Shown here in pieces: positions 18,171 through 25,792 of a stretch of 64,000 bases of DNA. Position 1 is the stretch's first letter, and the number at the start of each line of letters is the position of its first letter. Below the pieces are notes generated by a model. The model was not told the DNA's origin. It was given only the letters and a program-made list of their open reading frames with translations, and did not search any database. The position numbers were made by a program, and so were the translations under genes. The DNA is from Erysipelotrichaceae bacterium (GTDB lineage Bacteria > Bacillota_I > Bacilli_A > Erysipelotrichales > Erysipelotrichaceae). The stretch is taken from contig JAFRLM010000015.1 in the NCBI GenBank assembly GCA_017431225.1, positions 16,118 through 80,117 of the forward strand. The letters run 5' to 3'.

Positions 18171-19604
18171 CTAGAAGGGGAAATTGCGCAGACGTTTCTT
18201 GACCGCGATCTCCGCGCAGCGGATATCGCCCGGGAAGGGGACATCCTCTCCGTTGATGACGTTGCTGTCTTCGCTTCCTTTGCCTAAGATCAGGATGATA
18301 TCGCCTTTCTCCGCCATGAAGACGGCTTTCTCGATCGCAAGATAACGATCAACGACGGTCTCATAATTATGCAGATCAGGGATGCGTTCGCACATCATGG
18401 CGGCGATGTCTTCGACCTTTTCAAAACGCGGGTCTTCCAGTGTCCAGATACACCAGTCACTGTTGCGGGCGATCGCCTCGCCGACGAATTTACGCTTTTC
18501 GGCATCGCGTCCGCCGGCCTGGCCGGAGACGGTGATGATACGTTTGCCGTTGAGCCTCTTGACGAAATCCATCAGTTTATGGATGCCGTTGGGAGTATGG
18601 GCATAGTCAACGATGACCTGGAAATCCTGTCCGAGATCGATCGCTTCCATACGTCCCTCGACATGGAGCTTTTCCATCTTGCCGAGGAGCTGCTCGAAGG
18701 GAATGCCGATGCTGAGGCACGTCAGCATCGCTTCCGCGAGGTTTTCGACATTGAATTCGCCGACGAGCGGGGAAGTGAAGTTATACTCTTTTCCTTCATA
18801 GACGAAGGTGATCTCCGTATTGACGGCGCTCAGCTTGTAATCCTTGATCCAGAGATCATTTTCCGGATCACGGCCGTAGGTGCGTACGTTTTTCGCGACT
18901 GCGGCAAACTCACTGTAATGCTGGTCGTCCTTGTTCAGGATCGAGGGACCGGCATTCTGCAGGAAGAGCTGCTGTTTGCAGGCAATGTAGTTCTCTAAAG
19001 TCTTATGTGTATTGAGATGTTCGCTCGTGACATTGGAGATCGCGGCTGCCTGGAAGGTCAGACCGCGCAGACGGTTGTAAAAGAAGGCTTCGGAACTTGC
19101 TTCCATCGCCACATAACGGCAGCCGTGATCGAGAAAGTCGCGGAAGTAACCGAGAAGATAGTCACGGTCCGGTGTCGTATTGGCGTTGTCCTCGTAGTAG
19201 CCGCGGCAGGAAACACCGTTGGTGCCGATGTAGCCGCAGTTCTCATCGCCTAAGAAAGTCTGGATCAGAGTCGCGGTGCTTGTCTTGCCGTCGGTGCCGG
19301 TCACGCCGATCAGGCACAGCTTGTCCTGGGGACGGTCATAAAAACGGTCATGGATCTCATCGGCGACTTTATTCACATCCTCGACACGTACTGTGGGGAT
19401 CGTGCATTCGACGTCTTTTGAGACGACAGCCGCTGCCGCGCCGTGAGCAATGGCATCCGGTAAATAATCATGACGGTCGGCATTCATGCCGCTGATGCAA
19501 AGGAAGAGATCTCCCGGCTCAACTTCACGGGAATTGGTCTTCAGTCCGGTGATCTCGGGATCTTCGGTTAAGACTGCCTGGGGAAAGAGTTTGCTGAGTT
19601 TCAT
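18171..19604 (-). CDS. murE: UDP-N-acetylmuramoyl-tripeptide synthetase MurE
   Basis: A 477-residue cytoplasmic ligase that adds the third amino acid to the peptidoglycan stem. The ATP loop is GVTGTDGKTSTATL; CRGYYEDNANTTPDR and EASSEAF are Mur ligase signatures. The substrate loop, usually DNPR in diaminopimelate enzymes, reads EDPRFE near residue 390, and the final GKGHE-type motif reads GKGSED. The Arg and Glu contacts of DAP enzymes are kept while the Asn is Asp, so the third residue added is uncertain. The ATG at 19604 has GGAGG 6 bases upstream and lies 1 base after the upstream stop, indicating one operon with the membrane glycosyltransferase. Confidence 0.93.
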   Translation of the reverse strand: MKLSKLFPQAVLTEDPEITGLKTNSREVEPGDLFLCISGMNADRHDYLPDAIAHGAAAAVVSKDVECTIPTVRVEDVNKVADEIHDRFYDRPQDKLCLIGVTGTDGKTSTATLIQTFLGDENCGYIGTNGVSCRGYYEDNANTTPDRDYLLGYFRDFLDHGCRYVAMEASSEAFFYNRLRGLTFQAAAISNVTSEHLNTHKTLENYIACKQQLFLQNAGPSILNKDDQHYSEFAAVAKNVRTYGRDPENDLWIKDYKLSAVNTEITFVYEGKEYNFTSPLVGEFNVENLAEAMLTCLSIGIPFEQLLGKMEKLHVEGRMEAIDLGQDFQVIVDYAHTPNGIHKLMDFVKRLNGKRIITVSGQAGGRDAEKRKFVGEAIARNSDWCIWTLEDPRFEKVEDIAAMMCERIPDLHNYETVVDRYLAIEKAVFMAEKGDIILILGKGSEDSNVINGEDVPFPGDIRCAEIAVKKRLRNFPF

Positions 19605-19605
19605 A

Positions 19606-21435
19606 TTAGCCTCCAAAATACCACCAACCGCGTACCACGGCCAGGATCTTCGTCACGTAGAAACGTGAACTCAGGAAACCTCCGCTGACCGGGAGATACG
19701 CGAGGAATAATAAGATCGTGAAAAAGAGATAGACTGCAACTGTTTTTCTGCGTACAGAATCCTCCTTGATCGCTTCGAAGAGATCGATGATCAGAAGGAT
19801 CAGGAAGGGGATGCAGGGATAGTAGTGATAAGCGAATGCCGTCCGCGAGATGAAGATCCAGGGCAGCAGCAGGGTGATATAGCCGGCGAAGGGAAGCAGG
19901 AAGAAACGTCCGTTTACCTTTCGGCAGTACGGCAGCATCAGCAGCGCCGCGATCCCGCCATAGGAGATCAGCGGATTGTTGAAGCAGGAGATGCTGCGGA
20001 TATTGTCATCATAGTATTTAACATAATACCAGATCGGACGCAGATCGATCAGCCACATGAACCATCTTGAGGAATAGGGGTGGGTATCATCGAGTCCGGC
20101 ATGGTAGGTGAATGCGTATTTGATATAGTCCGCGACCTGATAGAGATGCTCGAGCAGGTTCACCGGTGTGTGATCATAGATGCGGATACCGATGTAGCAG
20201 AGGAAATAGACGGCCATCGGGATCAGCACAAAGAAGAAGAAACAGGCGATGATGATCATCAGCGTGATGGCTGCCTTATCCTCGTTTTCCTCCTTCCGCC
20301 AGCAGCGGAAGAGATGTTCGAAGAAGATGAAGGCCAGTCCCACCGAAGCATAGATCGCGGTCCATTTGACCGACCAGGCAAATGCCATGGAAAGGCCGGA
20401 AAGGAAGAGCCACTTCAGCGCTTCAAAAGGTCTGTGATAGATCTCCGTCCGGCGGAAGAGCGCCATGAACAGATACATCAGCAGGATGAAGAAGAGCGAG
20501 AAAGGCTCAAGCGTCGCGATCCGTCCGGTCGTGAAATGCATGAAATCACAGGCGAACAGCAATGCTGCCAGATCCGCCGCTTTTCTTTTCCGGAAAAGCA
20601 CGTAGGCCAGGGCGTACATCAGCGGGATCAGAAGCACAGAAGTAACGGCGCCGGCGAAACGGTAACCGAAGGGATTCATGCCGAACAGCTTGATGCCGAG
20701 CGCGATGAATCTAGTTCCCAGAAGCGGATGAACGGCTGTGTAGAAGGGCAGATGATGCGCGATCTCGTAGGCGTTGCGGGCGTGATAGATCTCATCGAAA
20801 TAGGTCTCGTTGCGGTAATCCGGATCGGCGGTCAGCGTATCCTGTTCATCGATCAGCTTCCCTGCCTCTTCCGATTCGGAAGAGAAGATCTCCAAAGGAA
20901 GAAACTGCTTGCTGCTGCTGTCGTAAAGGCCGATCTCGGTAAGGATGCTCGCCTCATTGAAACTCAGCCGCAGATAGTCATAATCCTTTTGTCCGCATTC
21001 CTCGATATCCCATTTCAGATAGCTTTTCTCATCCAGGACAGCGAATTCTTCCCAGTTTTTGAGATCATTCGAGCCGGCGATGCGGATATCGTGATAATAG
21101 ACCCGGTAGCGGCTGCCTTCGACCGGCGTATCGCCTTCCAGCGCAGTCGTATAGATCTTATCGAATGAAGCTTTTTCGTCGAGCTTCAGGATGACCTCTT
21201 CCCCGGCATGACTGCTCTGAAAAGTCGTCTCGGGGCTCTTTAAGGAGCCAAGCTGCAGGAAGGTCAGGAAAGCATAATTGACCGTCAGCCAGAGCAGAAA
21301 GGCATATTTGTTCAGACGGGAATGTGAGCGGTAAAGCAGCAATGCCGGTATCGCCGTGAGCATCGCGAAGAGGGCGAAAAACAGCAGAATACCTTTGAAA
21401 GACAGTGATTCAAACATCGAAGTCAGGCCGCTCAT
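19606..21435 (-). CDS. PMT/ArnT-like membrane glycosyltransferase with extracellular insert
   Basis: About 609 residues with roughly a dozen hydrophobic helices. The motif YFDEIYHARNAYE, with an acidic DE pair after the first helices, followed by HPLLGTRFIALGIKLFG is characteristic of dolichyl-phosphate-mannose-type protein mannosyltransferases (GT39 and relatives), which take sugars from polyprenyl carriers. About 160 residues between helix 2 and the catalytic segment look like a soluble beta-rich, discoidin-like module (YRVYYHDIRIAGSNDLKNWEEF). The start at 21435 is chosen because -10 TATAAT ends 7 bases upstream and the frame beyond it has no other support. Acceptor and sugar are unknown. 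murE follows immediately, suggesting an envelope role. Confidence 0.8.
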   Translation of the reverse strand: MSGLTSMFESLSFKGILLFFALFAMLTAIPALLLYRSHSRLNKYAFLLWLTVNYAFLTFLQLGSLKSPETTFQSSHAGEEVILKLDEKASFDKIYTTALEGDTPVEGSRYRVYYHDIRIAGSNDLKNWEEFAVLDEKSYLKWDIEECGQKDYDYLRLSFNEASILTEIGLYDSSSKQFLPLEIFSSESEEAGKLIDEQDTLTADPDYRNETYFDEIYHARNAYEIAHHLPFYTAVHPLLGTRFIALGIKLFGMNPFGYRFAGAVTSVLLIPLMYALAYVLFRKRKAADLAALLFACDFMHFTTGRIATLEPFSLFFILLMYLFMALFRRTEIYHRPFEALKWLFLSGLSMAFAWSVKWTAIYASVGLAFIFFEHLFRCWRKEENEDKAAITLMIIIACFFFFVLIPMAVYFLCYIGIRIYDHTPVNLLEHLYQVADYIKYAFTYHAGLDDTHPYSSRWFMWLIDLRPIWYYVKYYDDNIRSISCFNNPLISYGGIAALLMLPYCRKVNGRFFLLPFAGYITLLLPWIFISRTAFAYHYYPCIPFLILLIIDLFEAIKEDSVRRKTVAVYLFFTILLFLAYLPVSGGFLSSRFYVTKILAVVRGWWYFGG

Positions 21436-21442
21436 AACCACT

Positions 21443-21448
21443 ATTATA
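21443..21448 (-). promoter_or_regulatory. -10 element of a leaderless promoter (glycosyltransferase-murE)
   Basis: TATAAT on the minus strand 7 bases before the ATG at 21435. Transcription would begin at or next to the start codon; no Shine-Dalgarno is present. Confidence 0.65.
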
Positions 21449-21474
21449 CACTTCCTTTCAAAGTTAAAAAAACC

Positions 21475-21480
21475 TATAAT
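21475..21480 (+). promoter_or_regulatory. -10 element of a leaderless promoter (PfkB kinase)
   Basis: TATAAT followed by exactly six bases and the ATG at 21487. No Shine-Dalgarno. It diverges from the minus-strand promoter 27 bases away. Confidence 0.65.
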
Positions 21481-21486
21481 GAATGT

Positions 21487-22368
21487 ATGATCTATACCTG
21501 TACAACAAATCCATCGCTCGACTATTATCTCGAGCTGAGTGAGCCTTTGACGGAAGGACAGGTTAACAGGACAACAGTCGAACACTATGAAGCCGGAGGG
21601 AAAGGAGTAAATGTTTCGATCGCTCTGAGCCATATGTCGATCCCCAGCGTTGCCCTGGGTTTTTTAGGCGGTTTCCCGCGTGAATACTATCTGTCTTTTT
21701 TGAGCGGTCACCGTTCTGTCCAGCCGATCTTTACCAGGATCAAAGATAATACCCGAATCAATATCAAAGTCACCAAGACCAAAACAGCCGTGAATGCCCG
21801 CGGTCCGCAAGTTACGAACGAAGAGTATGAGCGTTTCATGAAGTATCTTGAACGCATCTACGCGAACGACTATTTCGTTCTGAGCGGCAATGTTCAGGAT
21901 GACCTGCAGGAACGCATGCTGGATGCTGTGGAAACACTGATCTATGACCGTGTCAAAGTCCTGCTCGATACCAATCCCTGCATCATGAAGGGAGCACTGG
22001 GATTCCATCCGTATCTTGTCCGTCTGAATGAATTTGATCTTCCGTTCCTGACAGATAAGAAGGATCTTAAGGAAGCTCTGAAGGATATCTATCATCAGGG
22101 CGCTTCCCACGTTCTCTACAACAATGAGGATGAGGTCTACCTCTGCTGCGAGGAAGGCATCTATCATACCCGTGCCGATGAGACCGAAGACGCGATCGGC
22201 CGTGATGACTCCCTGATCGCCGGCTTCCTGCTGGCAAAACAGCGCGGTGCCACCGGTAAAGAGGCTTTCACCTACGCGGTCGCCGCTTCTCAGATCAACT
22301 ATCTTGAAGAACACAATCCGGATGACCTGGAAGGCTTCGCGAGCCAGCTGGACGTAAAGAAACTATGA
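21487..22368 (+). CDS. PfkB-family sugar-phosphate kinase (1-phosphofructokinase-like)
   Basis: A 293-residue kinase resembling FruK/LacC. The opening IYTCTTNPSLDYYLEL and EAGGKGVNVSIALSHM are typical of that branch. The usual GAGDS anion-hole motif reads GRDDS (238-242); the catalytic Asp241 is kept but the helix-start glycine is replaced. Substrate is therefore uncertain, and activity may differ from classic FruK. The stop overlaps the next start (ATGA). No PTS or fru regulator is adjacent; the partner gene encodes a thioredoxin-like lipoprotein, an odd pairing. Confidence 0.8.
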   Translation: MIYTCTTNPSLDYYLELSEPLTEGQVNRTTVEHYEAGGKGVNVSIALSHMSIPSVALGFLGGFPREYYLSFLSGHRSVQPIFTRIKDNTRINIKVTKTKTAVNARGPQVTNEEYERFMKYLERIYANDYFVLSGNVQDDLQERMLDAVETLIYDRVKVLLDTNPCIMKGALGFHPYLVRLNEFDLPFLTDKKDLKEALKDIYHQGASHVLYNNEDEVYLCCEEGIYHTRADETEDAIGRDDSLIAGFLLAKQRGATGKEAFTYAVAASQINYLEEHNPDDLEGFASQLDVKKL

Positions 22369-22928
22369 AGAAACTGCTGCTCTGTTTGATGCTGATCCTG
22401 CTGTGCGCCTGCAACGGCAAACAGCAGAAGATCGTCAGCAAAGTGGAGATCGCCACCAGTAAAGTCGATATGTCGGCGTACCAGGGTCTGTCCTCCACCG
22501 ATCACCAGTTCGTCGAGGTGAATCTGTACGATGTTTATGAGTTCATCGAGAAGGGTGGCTCCGGTATCTTCTACCTGGGCTATCCCAACTGTCATAACTG
22601 TCAGGATGGCGTGCGCTATCTGAACGAAGTCGCCAAGGAGCTTGGGGTAACGGTCTATTACATCAATATCGACCGTGCCGACTACAATGTCGCCGGCAAC
22701 GGGGAAGTCTATGATGAAGTCGTTGCCCGGTTCGAACCGATCCTCGGTACGGACAAGGAAGGCAAGAAGGGTATCTATACGCCGGATGTCTTCCAGCTGA
22801 TCGATGGTGAATTCGGTGATTATCACGTCGGTCTTGTCACCTCGTTCTCTTCCACAAATCCTTCCAAGGAAAGCATCAACGAACTGAAAGCGATCTATCG
22901 GAAACTATTACTGCCTTATGCTGATTAA
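22365..22928 (+). CDS. Thioredoxin-like lipoprotein
   Basis: 187 residues with a lipoprotein signal: hydrophobic stretch then LLCAC, so the mature protein would start at Cys18 and be anchored outside the membrane. A thioredoxin-like core carries IFYLGYPNCHNCQDGVRYLNEVA with a CHNC redox pair, followed by VYYINIDRAD and a cis-Pro region YTPDVFQLIDG. Such proteins may reduce or isomerise disulfides outside the cell. Translation is coupled to the kinase upstream. Its stop codon lies inside the terminator hairpin. Confidence 0.8.
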   Translation: MKKLLLCLMLILLCACNGKQQKIVSKVEIATSKVDMSAYQGLSSTDHQFVEVNLYDVYEFIEKGGSGIFYLGYPNCHNCQDGVRYLNEVAKELGVTVYYINIDRADYNVAGNGEVYDEVVARFEPILGTDKEGKKGIYTPDVFQLIDGEFGDYHVGLVTSFSSTNPSKESINELKAIYRKLLLPYAD

Positions 22929-22941
22929 GGCAGTTTTCTTT
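22910..22941 (+). terminator. Terminator of the kinase/lipoprotein operon
   Basis: ACTGCCTTA (22910-22918) pairs with TAAGGCAGT (22926-22934), then TTTTCTTTT. The stem includes the stop codon. Confidence 0.85.
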
Positions 22942-22992
22942 TGCCGGATATTCGATAACGATAAACGATATATGCAAAAACGGAAGGACCCA

Positions 22993-23016
22993 AAGAAAAA
23001 CGCACCGTGAGATGCG
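22993..23016 (-). terminator. Weak terminator of the minus-strand P-loop kinase gene
   Basis: On the minus strand GCGCA and TGCGT pair around an 8-base loop, with TTTTTC after it, directly following the stop codon. Confidence 0.5.
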
Positions 23017-23535
23017 CTATTTCAGTTCATTTTCAAGTCTGCGGACATACGCGTCGATCTCTTTGTGCGTATGCAATGTCACGAATTTCTCCGGATACTG
23101 GCGCCCGATCGAACGGTATTTCGCGAGCCATTTTCCGGAACGCCCGTTAAAGAGGATCCAGGCCAGGAAAGAAGGGGTGATACGGTCATGACAGCCTTCC
23201 GCCAGATCATCCCGCTGTTTGCCGCGGTAGCGCCAGGCCCGGGCCAATGCTTGATATAGGCAACGGAAGCGATTACAATTTAAAAACAGGATCCGGTCCG
23301 CCTCCGCAAAACGGCGGTCCATCCCCAGAGAGAAGTAATTTCCCTCGATGACCCAGGAAGGGAGATCGCAGAAACGGTCGATCTCGGCATACGCTTCTTT
23401 CCGGTCGCGGCGCTGCCACTGCGCTTCAAAATGCACCTTATCCAGGTGCATCAGCGGGCAGTCAAGCAGTTCCGAGAGGCGAAGCGCCAGAGAACTTTTT
23501 CCGGAGCCGGTAAAACCGATCACTGCGATTTTCAT
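23017..23535 (-). CDS. Small P-loop kinase (adenylate kinase-like, FlaR/topology-modulation family)
   Basis: 172 residues from the ATG at 23535. The Walker A is KIAVIGFTGSGKSSLALRL at the very N-terminus, followed by HLDKVHFEAQWQRRDRKEAY and WVIEGNYFSLGMDRRFAEADRILFL, a pattern of the family labelled DNA topology modulation protein or AAA_17. The true substrate of the family is not established. The frame is open about 280 bases further upstream but that overlaps the divergent gene and has no start support. A -10-like TATCAT ends 7 bases before the ATG. Confidence 0.75.
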   Translation of the reverse strand: MKIAVIGFTGSGKSSLALRLSELLDCPLMHLDKVHFEAQWQRRDRKEAYAEIDRFCDLPSWVIEGNYFSLGMDRRFAEADRILFLNCNRFRCLYQALARAWRYRGKQRDDLAEGCHDRITPSFLAWILFNGRSGKWLAKYRSIGRQYPEKFVTLHTHKEIDAYVRRLENELK

Positions 23536-23542
23536 TGAATTA

Positions 23543-23548
23543 ATGATA
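23543..23548 (-). promoter_or_regulatory. Possible leaderless -10 for the P-loop kinase
   Basis: TATCAT on the minus strand 7 bases upstream of the ATG at 23535. Weaker match than the other leaderless promoters. Confidence 0.4.
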
Positions 23549-23564
23549 AGGAGATAACTGCTGA

Positions 23565-23984
23565 ATGTCCAGAAAAATGCTGATACGCGGGATCCTGCTG
23601 GCGCTGTGGTGCGCTGTGATCTTTTCCTTTTCCGCGCAGGGCGGTCAGCAGTCTCAGGAACTATCGGACGGTTTCCTCCTTTTTCTTCCGCTGTTTGCCC
23701 GGTTTCCCCTGGCCGGCGTGCTGATCCGCAAATTCGCCCATGCCCTGGAATACTTCGTTCTGGCTTTCTTCGCTTTCCGCTTTTTTGAGATATTTGAAAA
23801 AGGGGATATCCCCGCATTCGTCTTTTGTTTTCTTTACGCGTGCAGCGATGAACTGCATCAGCTCTTCGTCGGCGGCCGCAGCGCGCAGTTCCGGGATGTG
23901 CTGATCGATATGGCCGGCGTGCTGCTGTTCTGGTTCATCCGCCGTCTGTTTCTTTATCTCTTCCGCCGGATCCGCGGGAACTGA
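23565..23984 (+). CDS. VanZ-like membrane protein
   Basis: A 139-residue protein with three or four hydrophobic helices. The VanZ-family signature is clear: IFSFSAQGGQQSQELSDG near the N-terminus, IRKFAHALEYFVLAFFAF in the middle and CSDELHQLFVGGRSAQFRDVLIDMAGVLL near the end. VanZ relatives modestly affect glycopeptide susceptibility in some species but most have unknown cellular roles. AAGGAGAT lies 9 bases before the ATG. No van genes are nearby, so no resistance role is implied. Confidence 0.9.
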   Translation: MSRKMLIRGILLALWCAVIFSFSAQGGQQSQELSDGFLLFLPLFARFPLAGVLIRKFAHALEYFVLAFFAFRFFEIFEKGDIPAFVFCFLYACSDELHQLFVGGRSAQFRDVLIDMAGVLLFWFIRRLFLYLFRRIRGN

Positions 23985-24014
23985 GCGGGTCTCAAAGGCT
24001 TTGAAATCAATGTT

Positions 24015-24076
24015 CCGGAACGTCAGCCGGGAGAGCATAAAAGCGTTTCCATTCGCTGACGGATAGTTCCGGTTTT
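24015..24076 (+). terminator. Long hairpin after vanZ, overlapping the next promoter
   Basis: CCGGAACGTCAGC (24015-24027) pairs with GCTGACG (24055-24061) and, past a GATA bulge, with TTCCGG (24067-24072), followed by TTTT. In addition AGCATAAAA (24034-24042) in the loop is the exact complement of TTTTATGCT (24073-24081), which runs into the next gene's -10. Confidence 0.55.
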
Positions 24077-24077
24077 A

Positions 24078-24086
24078 TGCTAAAAT
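24078..24086 (+). promoter_or_regulatory. Extended -10 of the lipoprotein gene at 24097
   Basis: TGCTAAAAT at 24078-24086; transcription from about 24093 would give a leader of only about 4 bases. No Shine-Dalgarno precedes the ATG. Confidence 0.5.
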
Positions 24087-24096
24087 CATAATAGAT

Positions 24097-24831
24097 ATGA
24101 AAAAGTTCTTTTTCCTATTAGCTGTTTTGCTGCTTTGCAGCTGCAGCGCAACGATACAGGATACGGATACTTTGCTGGACAGCTTCGAAAACGGTTATGT
24201 TTTCCGCCGCCCGAATGTCACCAGCAAGTATTTTTCATATTACCTTCCGTCGGATATGCACCGTTTCCAGAGTGAGGAGACCGGCGTCGTGATCGAGTAT
24301 AACGACAGCTCGATCCTGATGAGTCTGAATATCGCCGGTCTATTGCACCGCAATATCTCCGATATGCCGCTTTCGCTCGAATCCGGATTCTACCCGGAGA
24401 AGAACCTCATGTATAACCGGGAGGGAAGTTTCGTCAACTACAACGGCGGTCACGAGCCGTATCTGTGCTCGATCTACCGTTTCGAGGACCGCAGCCTGAT
24501 CATCCTGCGCACGCAGGGTTTCAAGATCTACAGTTTCACGAACGAGCAGGAGCAGAACGATGTGCTGCGTCACATGCTGTTGCTGGGAAAGAACGCGACC
24601 TTCGAATATGAACGAATCCGCGGAGATTTCAGCGATACGATCGATATCGATTACCAGAAAAAGCAGGTGGATCTGTTCGACATCATTATTCCGAAGAACG
24701 GACACCTAAGTGATATGATTATTGATGATTCAGGAACGAAAAAGGAAGAGCCTGTGGAAAGCAGCTCACCACAGGAAGAGGCAGAAACAGAAGTAGAAGG
24801 AGAAGATGTAGGTTATGAAGAAGTGGATTGA
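24097..24831 (+). CDS. Lipoprotein of unknown function
   Basis: 244 residues with a lipoprotein signal: MKKFFFLLAVLLLCSC, with the lipid-modified Cys at position 16. The remainder is a soluble extracellular domain of about 185 residues (SKYFSYYLPSDMHRFQSEE, YNDSSILMSLNIAGLLH) and an acidic Glu-rich tail ending VEGEDVGYEEVD. I do not recognise the family. It overlaps the next gene by 17 bases and precedes murC, so it may be co-transcribed with cell-wall synthesis. Confidence 0.75.
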   Translation: MKKFFFLLAVLLLCSCSATIQDTDTLLDSFENGYVFRRPNVTSKYFSYYLPSDMHRFQSEETGVVIEYNDSSILMSLNIAGLLHRNISDMPLSLESGFYPEKNLMYNREGSFVNYNGGHEPYLCSIYRFEDRSLIILRTQGFKIYSFTNEQEQNDVLRHMLLLGKNATFEYERIRGDFSDTIDIDYQKKQVDLFDIIIPKNGHLSDMIIDDSGTKKEEPVESSSPQEEAETEVEGEDVGYEEVD

Positions 24832-25792
24832 TTATCTGTTTGAACCGGAACCGGTAAAGACCGACAAACCCGAACAGAAGCCGGAAGAACCAAAACCGGC
24901 GGCCGCTCCGGAGAAGAAACCGGAAGTCAAGGCTGAGCAGCCTGAACCAAAACCGGAAGAGACGAAGACGGAGCAGGCGCAGACCACCCGCAAGCATTCC
25001 GGCTCCTTTATCAATCTGGAAGAACTCCAGGTCAAAAAGAATGATAAGCAGGAGGAGAAGCCCAGGATCGAGGCGGATCCCAAACCATACGAAAGCCATC
25101 CGACGATCAGTCCGATCTTCGGTTATCTGGATGGCGAAAAGCCGAAAGACTTTGTCCTTCACACACCGCAGATCAAGACCGATACCGGTTCGCTTTTAGG
25201 CACGATCTATTCTCCGTACTACGGTGTCATGAAACAGGATTACCGCAGCAACGGAAAACACAGCGCCGCTCCGAAGGAAGAGATCCCGGAGCCGGAACGG
25301 CATATCGAAGAGCCGGTACGCGCGGAAGAACGCCCGGTCCCGGCTGTCACTGAAAGAGTCGTCCCGGAAACTGTCTGGGAGACGATCCCGCTGAGCCCGA
25401 TGCACCTCAATGGCTATGAGGCACCGGAAGAAGAGGAACCCGTTGTCGAAGAAGCTCCGGTCACTGCTGAACCGGAACATAAGGATACCCGCGAAGAGAT
25501 CGAACAGATCTCCATTTCCGAGGAACCGCTCTCCATGGAGAAGATCGAAGAGCTTGAACCGGATGATCTCGACAGAACCTTTGATCATCTGGAGCTCGAA
25601 CTCGGCGACCTTGGCGATGACCTTTTCTCCGATCTGCTGGATAAACCGGAAGAGAAGAAGGAAGGCGAGGTAAAAGAGGATTTCGTAAATCATCCGATCG
25701 AGGAGATCCTGGACAACCGTCCGCAGGAAAAAGAGGAAGAGATCAGCCTGTTTGATGAACTGTTCAAACTGGACAAGGAGAAAAAAGCATGA
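24815..25792 (+). CDS. Pro/Glu-rich cytoplasmic protein with SPxxG repeats, unknown function
   Basis: 325 residues, very acidic, with long low-complexity Pro/Glu/Lys segments (about 10-60 and 150-240) and no signal or membrane helix. Two related short motifs stand out: TISPIFGYLDGEKPKDF (about residue 93) and TIYSPYYGVMKQDYR (about 130). The C-terminus has predicted helices (DLDRTFDHLELELGDLGDDLFSDLL). The start overlaps the lipoprotein and the stop overlaps murC (ATGA), so it is tightly coupled to murC. A role as a disordered scaffold in envelope assembly is only a guess. Confidence 0.7.
   Translation: MKKWIDYLFEPEPVKTDKPEQKPEEPKPAAAPEKKPEVKAEQPEPKPEETKTEQAQTTRKHSGSFINLEELQVKKNDKQEEKPRIEADPKPYESHPTISPIFGYLDGEKPKDFVLHTPQIKTDTGSLLGTIYSPYYGVMKQDYRSNGKHSAAPKEEIPEPERHIEEPVRAEERPVPAVTERVVPETVWETIPLSPMHLNGYEAPEEEEPVVEEAPVTAEPEHKDTREEIEQISISEEPLSMEKIEELEPDDLDRTFDHLELELGDLGDDLFSDLLDKPEEKKEGEVKEDFVNHPIEEILDNRPQEKEEEISLFDELFKLDKEKKA

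Noticed and set aside
23565..23984. Glycopeptide resistance from the VanZ-like gene
   Set aside because: No vanA-type ligase, vanH, vanX or regulator is nearby; VanZ-like proteins are common in genomes without resistance.
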